From positions 1,798,001 to 1,862,000 of the forward strand of contig NZ_CP012373.2 in assembly GCF_001305575.3 (NCBI RefSeq): a stretch of 64,000 nt of DNA, in the 5' to 3' direction. A program made the translations under genes and the position numbers. Origin of the DNA: Beggiatoa leptomitoformis. GTDB lineage: Bacteria; Pseudomonadota; Gammaproteobacteria; Beggiatoales; Beggiatoaceae. Positions 56,836 through 64,000 of this stretch are shown here, in pieces; positions within the stretch are counted from its first letter, which is position 1, and each line of letters starts with the position of its first letter. Below the pieces are notes generated by a model. That model saw only the letters and a list, made by a program, of their open reading frames with translations, was not told the DNA's origin and did not search any database.

Positions 56836-58695
56836 ATGAACTACGAACAAGAAGACTCTCAGTTAAAACTACTCATTGCAAAGGGTAAGGAACAAGGTTT
56901 TCTAACTTATCATGAAGTCAATGATCATTTACCTGATGATCTCGTCGACCCTGAGCAGATTGAAGGTGTCATTAGCATGATCAATGATATGGGAATCATG
57001 GTGCATGATGAATATGTGCCAGACGCGGATTCCCTATTAATGAGTGATAATGCGGTTGCACCCGACGATGATGATGCAGCAGAAGAAGCCGCCGCCGCCC
57101 TTGCTAATGTCGACAGTGAATTTGGACGTACAACTGACCCCGTGCGGATGTATATGCGCGAAATGGGAACAGTGGATTTATTAACCCGCGAGGGTGAAAT
57201 TAAAATTGCGAAACGGATTGAAGAAGGCTTAACCCAAGCCCTTACCGCATTAGCAACCCATCCAGATATTATTGGAGAGTTTCTAGGTCTTTACGATAAA
57301 GTTGCTATTGAAGAAATTAAATTGTCCGATTTGATTTCTGGTTTTGCTGATCATACCAATCCTGATGATGAAGTCCCTGCTTCCGCACTTGCGGATAATG
57401 CGGAAGACATTGATGAAGATGAAATTATAACCGTCGCAGGTGCGGGCGGGGAAGAAGATGAAGAAGGGGGCATGTTAGAAGAAGTCACGCTAGATATGGA
57501 AGAGGCTTCTAATCGGTTTAATCGTTTGCGCGAAGCGCATCAACAGATGGTAGCTACCTTAGAAAAACACGGTTTAAGCTCCAACGAATTCCAACAAGCC
57601 CGCCAAGATGTGACCGATGTTTTCTTACAATTTAAACTGGTAACAAAATTAATTGATGATTTAAGCCTGCGTTTACAAAACGATGTCGCTACCATTCGTG
57701 AGCAAGAAAATATCATCCGTGACATTTGCATCAAAAAAGTGCAGATGGATAAAAAAGAGTTTTTAAGCTCTTTCAAGAACAACATGACGAATCCTGAATG
57801 GATTCCTAACTTGTTAAAGGGTAACAAAGCGTATGTAGAAAACTTGAAAAAATACGCTGATGACCTGATGCAACACCAAAGCAAGTTGATTGCGATGGAA
57901 AAACAATCGCGTTTAGACCTTGCTGAAATCAAGGAAATTAATCGTCGCATGTCAATTGGGGAAGCAAAAGCCCGCCGTGCAAAAAAAGAAATGATTGAGG
58001 CAAACTTGCGTCTAGTTATTTCCATCGCCAAAAAATACACCAATCGTGGGTTACAATTTCTTGATTTAATTCAAGAAGGTAATATCGGCTTGATGAAAGC
58101 GGTGGATAAGTTTGAATACAAGCGCGGTTATAAATTCTCTACCTATGCGACTTGGTGGATACGCCAAGCAATTACCCGCTCCATTGCTGACCAAGCCCGC
58201 ACAATTCGTATTCCTGTTCACATGATTGAAACTATTAATAAACTTAATCGTGTTGCACGGCAAATTCTACAAGAAAAAGGTCGTGAAGCCACCCCTGAAG
58301 AATTAGCCGAAAAAATGGAAATGCCTGAAGATAAAATTCGCAAAGTGTTAAAAATTGCGAAAGAACCCATTTCTATGGAAACCCCTATCGGTGATGATGA
58401 AGATTCGCATTTAGGCGATTTTATCGAAGACACCAGCATTCCTGCCCCCTTAGAATCCGCCACATTTGAAGGCTTACGCCGTGCAACACAAGAAATGTTA
58501 CACAGCCTAACCCCACGTGAAGCAAAAGTATTACGGATGCGTTTTGGCATTGACATGTCCACCGACCACACATTGGAAGAAGTGGGCAAGCAATTCGACG
58601 TAACCCGCGAGCGTATTCGCCAAATTGAAGCGAAAGCCCTCCGTAAATTACGCCATCCCAGCCGTTCCGAGCAGTTACGGAGCTTTTTAGATTAG
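56836..58695 (+). CDS. rpoD: RNA polymerase sigma-70 factor (housekeeping)
   Basis: 619 residues. Region 1.1 starts [22 protein letters not shown]; region 1.2 [22 protein letters not shown]; a long acidic non-conserved region; regions 2.1-2.4 [37 protein letters not shown] and [22 protein letters not shown] (-10 recognition); region 3; region 4.2 [30 protein letters not shown] (-35 recognition). Confidence 0.98.
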   Translation: MNYEQEDSQLKLLIAKGKEQGFLTYHEVNDHLPDDLVDPEQIEGVISMINDMGIMVHDEYVPDADSLLMSDNAVAPDDDDAAEEAAAALANVDSEFGRTTDPVRMYMREMGTVDLLTREGEIKIAKRIEEGLTQALTALATHPDIIGEFLGLYDKVAIEEIKLSDLISGFADHTNPDDEVPASALADNAEDIDEDEIITVAGAGGEEDEEGGMLEEVTLDMEEASNRFNRLREAHQQMVATLEKHGLSSNEFQQARQDVTDVFLQFKLVTKLIDDLSLRLQNDVATIREQENIIRDICIKKVQMDKKEFLSSFKNNMTNPEWIPNLLKGNKAYVENLKKYADDLMQHQSKLIAMEKQSRLDLAEIKEINRRMSIGEAKARRAKKEMIEANLRLVISIAKKYTNRGLQFLDLIQEGNIGLMKAVDKFEYKRGYKFSTYATWWIRQAITRSIADQARTIRIPVHMIETINKLNRVARQILQEKGREATPEELAEKMEMPEDKIRKVLKIAKEPISMETPIGDDEDSHLGDFIEDTSIPAPLESATFEGLRRATQEMLHSLTPREAKVLRMRFGIDMSTDHTLEEVGKQFDVTRERIRQIEAKALRKLRHPSRSEQLRSFLD

Positions 58696-58711
58696 TTTTT
58701 TCCTATTTTGC

Positions 58712-58750
58712 AAAACAAGGGGATAGTCATAGACTCCCCTTGTTTTGTTT
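58712..58750 (+). terminator. Intrinsic terminator after rpoD
   Basis: AAAACAAGGGGA (58712-58723) pairs with TCCCCTTGTTTT (58735-58746), then GTTT. Confidence 0.85.
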
Positions 58751-58793
58751 TATAGCAGTCGCAACGCTTAGACTGGAAACTATTGGATAACTT

Positions 58794-59357
58794 ATGGATA
58801 AAGAACAATGGGCTGGTTGGACTTTATTATTGCTGGTTGCGGGATTTTCTACGATATGGTTATATCGCATGGAAAAAGACTCAGCCATTATGTCAGAAGA
58901 AGATTTATCCCGTGTTCCAGACTATACCCTAGGTCGTTTTACGGCGACACAATTGGATAAAACAGGGTTGTTACAACATCGTTTAACGGCTGAAACGATG
59001 GTACATTATCCCGTAATAGAAACTGAATTACGTGCGCCTGTGCTGTTTTTCTATGATAAAGGGCAACCTGCATGGCAAATTGTCGCTGAACAAGGACGAG
59101 TTTCACCTGATAATAAAAACCTATGGTTATTAGGAGAAACAATCATGGAACGACAATCTGTTGCGCCCACAGAGCAGTTACGTCTGATAAGTAGAGATGT
59201 GTGGATACAAGTCGAGCCACAAACCGCAGAAACTATTGAACCAACAACGATTTTAGGGCAAAATGCGGAAACACACAGTGTTGGCATGAAGGTCTATTTA
59301 CCGACGCACGTGTTAGAATTACGTTCACAAGTAAGAGGGCGATATGTCTATCAATAA
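58794..59357 (+). CDS. lptC: LPS export ABC transporter periplasmic protein LptC
   Basis: 187 residues. One N-terminal membrane helix (WTLLLLVAGFSTIWLY) and a periplasmic LptC/OstA-like beta-jellyroll: DYTLGRFTATQLDKTGLLQHRLTAETMVHYP, PAWQIVAEQGRVSPDNKNLWLLGE. Bridges LptBFG and LptA. Overlaps lptA by 14 nt. Confidence 0.92.
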   Translation: MDKEQWAGWTLLLLVAGFSTIWLYRMEKDSAIMSEEDLSRVPDYTLGRFTATQLDKTGLLQHRLTAETMVHYPVIETELRAPVLFFYDKGQPAWQIVAEQGRVSPDNKNLWLLGETIMERQSVAPTEQLRLISRDVWIQVEPQTAETIEPTTILGQNAETHSVGMKVYLPTHVLELRSQVRGRYVYQ

Positions 59358-59847
59358 GTGGCTATTGGGGATAAGCATGACGATGATAAGTCATTCTGTG
59401 TTTGCCCTTGCAACGGATAAAGACCAACCAATTAATATCACAGCAGAACAAGCAACTATTGATGATTTAAAAGGCGTTGCGATTTATGAGGGTAATGTTA
59501 TTGTTACACAAGGAACAATTCGTATAGAAGCGGACAAAGTTACTTTGACCTATACGCAAAAACAAACCCTAGATAAAGTCATCTTAGATGGTAATCCCGC
59601 CCGTTTTAAACAACGTCCTGATAATAGTAAAGAAGATTTAAATGCAAAAGCAAGTAAAATGGAATATTTTGCCACTGAAAACCGTTTACAATTGACTCAA
59701 AATGCAGAGGTTTGGCAAGGAAAAGATACCTTTACAGGGCAACGTATTACTTACGATACGGAACGTGGTATCATTAAAGCCAATCAGAAAGTGCAAGTGA
59801 CTATTCAACCACGTCAGCAATCATCATCTTCAACACCTGCCAACTGA
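59344..59847 (+). CDS. lptA: LPS transport periplasmic protein LptA
   Basis: 167 residues with a signal peptide ([14 protein letters not shown]) and the OstA fold: [42 protein letters not shown], then [34 protein letters not shown]-like strands. Forms the periplasmic LPS bridge. Last base overlaps the lptB start (ATGA). Confidence 0.95.
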   Translation: MSINKWLLGISMTMISHSVFALATDKDQPINITAEQATIDDLKGVAIYEGNVIVTQGTIRIEADKVTLTYTQKQTLDKVILDGNPARFKQRPDNSKEDLNAKASKMEYFATENRLQLTQNAEVWQGKDTFTGQRITYDTERGIIKANQKVQVTIQPRQQSSSSTPAN

Positions 59848-60572
59848 TGAGTAAACTATCCGCACAACACTTAGCGAAACGATATAAATCTCGCCAAGTC
59901 GTCAAAGATGTTAGCCTACATGTAACCAGTGGTGAAGTCGTTGGTTTATTAGGACCCAACGGTGCAGGAAAAACCACCAGCTTTTATATGATTGTTGGGT
60001 TGATTCCCTGTGATGAAGGAAAGATTTTTCTGGATACACAAGAATTAACGTACGCACCTATGCACCGTCGCGCGCAATTAGGCATGGGGTATCTTCCACA
60101 AGAGGCTTCAATTTTCCGTAAATTGAGTGTTGCGGATAACATCATGGCAATTCTGGAAGTGCAAAAACAGTTGACTAAAGCGCAACGAAAAACCCGTCTA
60201 GCACAATTATTAGAAGAATTGCATATTGCGCATTTACACGATAATGTAGGCATGAGTTTATCGGGTGGAGAACGTCGGCGTGTTGAGATTGCCCGCGCGC
60301 TCGCGGCAGAACCTCGTTTTATGCTATTAGACGAACCCTTTGCAGGGGTTGACCCTTTATCTGTTGCAGATATTCAACGCATCATTGCACATTTGTGTAG
60401 TTTAGATATTGGTGTGTTAATTACTGACCATAATGTTAGAGAAACGTTAGATATTTGTCATAGAGCTTATATTGTCAATGAAGGGGTATTAATTGCCGAA
60501 GGCTCACCCGAAAGTATTCTGCACAATGCCCAAGTAAGAGAAGTCTATCTGGGACAGAACTTTCAGTTATAA
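59847..60572 (+). CDS. lptB: LPS export ABC transporter ATP-binding protein LptB
   Basis: 241 residues. Walker [19 protein letters not shown]-loop region [22 protein letters not shown], signature [18 protein letters not shown], Walker [17 protein letters not shown] and the H-loop [19 protein letters not shown]. Powers LPS extraction with LptFG. Confidence 0.98.
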   Translation: MSKLSAQHLAKRYKSRQVVKDVSLHVTSGEVVGLLGPNGAGKTTSFYMIVGLIPCDEGKIFLDTQELTYAPMHRRAQLGMGYLPQEASIFRKLSVADNIMAILEVQKQLTKAQRKTRLAQLLEELHIAHLHDNVGMSLSGGERRRVEIARALAAEPRFMLLDEPFAGVDPLSVADIQRIIAHLCSLDIGVLITDHNVRETLDICHRAYIVNEGVLIAEGSPESILHNAQVREVYLGQNFQL

Positions 60573-60686
60573 TTTGGCACGCTATACTTCTTAATAGGAA
60601 AGCTTAAAATCAAGTGTGTGTATTCATGATAATGATCAATACATCACACCCCATAAACAGGATTGGTAGTCACTTTACAACATGCT

Positions 60687-62243
60687 ATGAAACAAAGCCT
60701 TCAACTACGCTTAGGTCAGCAAATTACCATGACACCACAATTGCAACAGGCAATCCGCCTATTGCAACTGTCCACGCTGGATTTGCAACTAGAAATTCAA
60801 CAAGCGTTAGAATCAAATATCATGTTGGAAACCGCAGAAGGTGAATATGATGATGGCGTTGATGATTACGACGACAGCATCACAACTGCACCTGACGTAG
60901 AAGAAAATTTTAAACAAGAAGTAGAACGCGCGCTCATTGCTGAAGCCGAAGTCACCCATCATGAAAATGATGAAGAATATAGCCCTACTGATGATAGCCG
61001 CGAACTGGTGATGGATAACGCCAATGACATCCCTGAAAATTTAGCCGTTGATTCTGATTGGGAAGATATTTACGACGGCGCATTACACGACTATCCAACA
61101 GCAAATGCGGATGGAAATGGTAAAGACCTTTTATTTAACCAAAATGCAGCAGAACAAACCTTATCAGATCATTTATTGTGGCAATTAGACCTTACGCCCT
61201 TTAGTGACCAAGACCGCGCCATTGCAACCGCTATTATTGATGCAATTGATGGTGACGGCTATTTGCGAGCAACGATTGAAGACATTATGCAAAGCTTGGG
61301 CGAAGGTGTTATCGTTGAAGCTGATGAAGTAGAAGCTGTTTTACACCGTGTACAACACTTTGACCCCGTAGGTATTGGGGCGCGCGATTTATCTGAGTGT
61401 TTATTATTACAACTAGGAGAACTACCCGCCCAAACGCTTTGGTTGGCAGAAGCGAAAATGCTGGTTAAAAATCACTTAACTATATTAGCGGATCATGATT
61501 ATCCACAACTTGCCAAACTCATGAAATTCAGCCGTGATGATTTACGCGATGTTATTAATCTTATTCAATCACTTAACCCACGTCCCGGTTCACAAATAGA
61601 AGTACATCAATCCAATTATGTAGTACCTGATGTCTATGTGAAAAAAGTAAAAGGGCAATGGCGCGTTGAATTAAACTCAGAAATCGCACCAAAATTAAGA
61701 ATTAACCGTTACTATGCCGATTTAATTTCACGCTCAGACAGCAATCGCGCAGACGTAAGCAACCTCAAAAATCATTTACAAGAAGCCCGTTGGTTTATCA
61801 AAAGTCTTAAAAGTCGTCACGAAACCTTATTAAAAGTCGCAAACTGCATTGTTAAACGGCAAACTGCTTTTTTAGAATATGGCGAAGAAGCCATGAAACC
61901 ACTAGTACTACATGATATTGCCAGTGAATTAGAAATGCACGAATCCACCATTTCTCGCGTCACTACGCAAAAATATATTCATACAGCTCGTGGCATTTTC
62001 GAACTAAAATATTTCTTCTCCAGCCATGTCAGCACGAACACGGGTGGAGAATGCTCTTCTACGGCAATTCGTGCGCTCATCAAAAAACTCATCGCAGCAG
62101 AGAATGCTGCAAAACCCCTTAGTGATAGCAAAATAGCCAATATACTATCCGAAAGAGGTATTAATGTCGCCAGACGCACGGTCGCCAAATATAGGGAAGC
62201 GATGGTGATTCCACCATCCAATGAGCGCAAGCGTCTGGTTTAG
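60687..62243 (+). CDS. rpoN: RNA polymerase sigma-54 factor
   Basis: 518 residues from ATG 60687. Region [45 protein letters not shown] (activator response); acidic region II; core-binding region with [22 protein letters not shown]-binding domain [31 protein letters not shown] and the RpoN box in [12 protein letters not shown]. An upstream TTG start at 60663 is unlikely. Confidence 0.98.
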   Translation: MKQSLQLRLGQQITMTPQLQQAIRLLQLSTLDLQLEIQQALESNIMLETAEGEYDDGVDDYDDSITTAPDVEENFKQEVERALIAEAEVTHHENDEEYSPTDDSRELVMDNANDIPENLAVDSDWEDIYDGALHDYPTANADGNGKDLLFNQNAAEQTLSDHLLWQLDLTPFSDQDRAIATAIIDAIDGDGYLRATIEDIMQSLGEGVIVEADEVEAVLHRVQHFDPVGIGARDLSECLLLQLGELPAQTLWLAEAKMLVKNHLTILADHDYPQLAKLMKFSRDDLRDVINLIQSLNPRPGSQIEVHQSNYVVPDVYVKKVKGQWRVELNSEIAPKLRINRYYADLISRSDSNRADVSNLKNHLQEARWFIKSLKSRHETLLKVANCIVKRQTAFLEYGEEAMKPLVLHDIASELEMHESTISRVTTQKYIHTARGIFELKYFFSSHVSTNTGGECSSTAIRALIKKLIAAENAAKPLSDSKIANILSERGINVARRTVAKYREAMVIPPSNERKRLV

Positions 62244-62267
62244 CACACATCTGTAAGGAGAACATTA

Positions 62268-62594
62268 ATGCAACTCACCCTCAGTGGTCATCATATCGAC
62301 ATCACGCCCGCTTTACGGAGTTATGTAACATCAAAAATTGAACGCTTGGAACGTCATTTTGATCACGTTACTAACATTCATGTTGTTTTGGGTGTTGAGA
62401 AATTGCGCCAAAAAGCAGAAGCAACCTTGCACGTTAGCGGTGCAAATTTATTTGCAGATGCTGAACATGAAGACATGTACGCAGCAATTGATGCCCTGAC
62501 CGACAAATTGGACAGACAAATTAAAAAACATAAGGAAAAACTGAAAGACCATCACCAAGCCGAAGGTGGTGTTAAAGCACAGTCCCTTGAATAA
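62268..62594 (+). CDS. hpf: Ribosome hibernation promoting factor (short form)
   Basis: 108 residues: MQLTLSGHHIDITPALRSYVTSKIERLERHFDHVTNIHVVLGVEKLRQKAEATLHV and DMYAAIDALTDKLDRQIKKHKEKLKDH. Binds the 30S decoding centre in stationary phase to form 100S dimers. AAGGAG upstream; next to rpoN as in E. coli. Confidence 0.96.
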   Translation: MQLTLSGHHIDITPALRSYVTSKIERLERHFDHVTNIHVVLGVEKLRQKAEATLHVSGANLFADAEHEDMYAAIDALTDKLDRQIKKHKEKLKDHHQAEGGVKAQSLE

Positions 62595-62776
62595 GTCCAG
62601 TCCGCAGTTATCAGAAGTAGTGTTGTAATGCCTGAATCTTCACAAGGGAAGGCTTAGACAACTCCCTGTTTCTCCAGTTTATACCGTTTATTGGAGAAAC
62701 AGACACTCAACAGTCACAATATGTACTGCATAGCGTCCTCACTACTTTCTAATAATTGCACACTGTCAACCGAATT

Positions 62777-63277
62777 ATGCGTATTTTAGACATCCTATCG
62801 CCTGAACGAATGTTATGTAATGTACAGGCCTCTAGTAAGAAACGAGTATTAGAATATTTTAGCCGTTTACTTGCGACAGAAACGTCTAGCCTGACAACCC
62901 GAGAAATTTTTGAAAGTCTGTTGTCACGCGAACGCTTAGGGAGTACAGGTTTAGGTAAAGGCGTAGCGATTCCTCATGCCCGTGTACCCGACTGTCAATT
63001 AACGCTTGCTGCTTTTGTTCAGTTAGAGAAAGGTATTGATTACGACTCAATTGATCGGCAGCCTGTTGACTTACTATTTGCCCTGATGGTGCCTGAAAAC
63101 TGTACGGAGGAACACCTGCAAATTTTGGCAATGCTAGCAGAAATGTTTAGCGATGATGAATTTCGTGAAAAATTGCGTAGCCTACCCGATTGTCAAGCAA
63201 AATATGCGTTGATGGTGCAATGGCAGGCGGCTCAACCACAAGACGTATCATCTGATTCTCTTTCTTCTCCATTATAG
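62777..63277 (+). CDS. ptsN: Nitrogen PTS EIIA component
   Basis: About 166 residues. EIIA-Ntr fold with phospho-acceptor His in GKGVAIPHARVPD. Conserved parts are MLCNVQASSKKRVLEYFSRLLA, LLSRERLGSTGLG and LLFALMVPENCTEEHLQILAMLAEMF. Starts at ATG 62777; an in-frame TTG lies at 62756. Part of PTS-Ntr, which with PtsO controls potassium and nitrogen responses. Confidence 0.95.
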   Translation: MRILDILSPERMLCNVQASSKKRVLEYFSRLLATETSSLTTREIFESLLSRERLGSTGLGKGVAIPHARVPDCQLTLAAFVQLEKGIDYDSIDRQPVDLLFALMVPENCTEEHLQILAMLAEMFSDDEFREKLRSLPDCQAKYALMVQWQAAQPQDVSSDSLSSPL

Positions 63278-63286
63278 TGACTCTTT

Positions 63287-64000
63287 ATGACCCTGTTAAG
63301 CGTTACTGAACTCTATGAAAATCATGCGGATAACTTAGGACTTCATTGGTTAGCAGGGAAAGAAAATAACCGCTTTTTGCAATTGCAAACAGATCAACGG
63401 ATTGGAAATGTAGGTTATCTCAACTTAATTCATCCCCATCAAATTCAAGTTATTAGTCTCTACGAACTCGCCTATTTAGAAGCCTTATCGGATAACGTGT
63501 ATGAGGATGCACTCAAACAACTATTTGAAAATGCTAACCTCGCTTGTATTATCGTTGTTGATAGTCCACGTGTACCCGACGATTTAAAAGGACATGCTGA
63601 ACATTATCATGTTCCCTTATTTATGGCTCAAGTGTCAGGTGAAGCTTTAATGAACTACCTACACGGTATTTTGGGGCGTATGTCAGGTGAAAAAGTAACC
63701 TTACATGGTGTATTTTTAGACGTTTTTGGGATGGGTGTATTAATTACGGGAGATAGTGGTACAGGTAAAAGCGAACTTGCGTTAGAACTAGTCAGTCGTG
63801 GACACCGTTTAGTTGCAGACGATGCACCCGAATTTTCTCGTATAGACCAAGATGTTATTCGTGGAACTTGTCCTGTACAAGGGATGACACCTTTTTTAGA
63901 AGTGCGCGGATTAGGTATTTTAAATGTACAAGCATTGTTTGGTGATAGTGCGATTAAGAGAGATAAATATCTTCGTCTTATCATTAAACTAGAACACATG
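63287..64000 (+). CDS. hprK: HPr kinase/phosphorylase (C-terminus beyond window)
   Basis: Open from ATG 63287 to the edge (238 codons). N-terminal MTLLSVTELYENHADNLGLHWLAG; the P-loop in GVLITGDSGTGKSELALELVSRGHRLVADDAPE is characteristic and complete, and VRGLGILNVQALFGDSAI follows. It phosphorylates a Ser of HPr-like NPr in proteobacteria. Starts 9 nt after ptsN. Confidence 0.95.
   Translation, partial: MTLLSVTELYENHADNLGLHWLAGKENNRFLQLQTDQRIGNVGYLNLIHPHQIQVISLYELAYLEALSDNVYEDALKQLFENANLACIIVVDSPRVPDDLKGHAEHYHVPLFMAQVSGEALMNYLHGILGRMSGEKVTLHGVFLDVFGMGVLITGDSGTGKSELALELVSRGHRLVADDAPEFSRIDQDVIRGTCPVQGMTPFLEVRGLGILNVQALFGDSAIKRDKYLRLIIKLEHM

Overview
The window reads as chromosome of a gammaproteobacterium with moderately AT-rich DNA. 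The rpsU-yqeY-dnaG-rpoD, lptCAB-rpoN-hpf-ptsN-hprK, iscR-iscS-iscU, clpS-clpA and ntrBC blocks are all in gammaproteobacterial order. A Gly/Tyr/Pro-rich secreted protein (4594-5049) resembles the sulfur globule envelope proteins of sulfur-storing bacteria, which suggests a Beggiatoa-like sulfur oxidiser (Thiotrichales). The lineage is an inference; the gene orders are seen directly.

Layout. 1-8 kb: a partial glycosyltransferase, a REC-histidine kinase, dut, a CAP-domain lipoprotein, a MarR regulator, the sulfur globule-like protein, a small exported protein, a DUF2726/zinc-finger protein and an orphan TRAP binding protein. 8.3-15.7 kb is the accessory region: an 851-bp IS5/IS427-type element with 17-bp inverted repeats and a TA duplication sits inside an AbrB-like antitoxin gene, followed by a type I restriction-modification operon in the order hsdR-hsdS-GxxExxY-hsdM. 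The two halves of hsdS are almost identical, with 398 bp without a mismatch. 15.7-19.3 kb: iscR behind an IscR-type operator, two consecutive cysteine desulfurases and iscU, with no iscA/hscBA/fdx following. 19.6-33.4 kb: a C-type-lectin-like secreted protein, leuC without leuD, kdsA, a NERD/zinc-finger protein, recN, a membrane GTPase, cca, then a less familiar group (unknown protein, two TerB paralogues, a VWA protein, a cysteine hydrolase, an RDD protein). 33.6-42.4 kb: clpS-clpA, uppP, ntrBC and acs; the ntrBC upstream region has a good sigma-54 -24/-12 element and an NtrC-type palindrome. 42.5-53.7 kb: a large tamB broken by a 9-G tract, a double PilZ protein, an SPFH-GYF protein, an EamA transporter, a low-molecular-weight phosphatase, infA, ald and a VTT-domain membrane protein. 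53.9-64 kb: the macromolecular synthesis genes and the LPS transport/rpoN/PTS-Ntr cluster, ending inside hprK.

How genes connect. RpoN (60.7 kb), NtrBC (37.5-40 kb) and PtsN/HprK form a nitrogen/PTS regulatory set. LptCAB, KdsA and TamB serve the outer membrane. IscR/IscS/IscU handle sulfur mobilisation into Fe-S clusters.

The signals most worth following are the duplicated target-recognition domain in HsdS, the homopolymer frameshift in tamB with further G-tracts elsewhere, a family of palindromic GGATAC/GTATCC terminator-like repeats, the IS-interrupted antitoxin, and the TerB/VWA/hydrolase neighbourhood. No tRNA, rRNA or CRISPR array was recognised.
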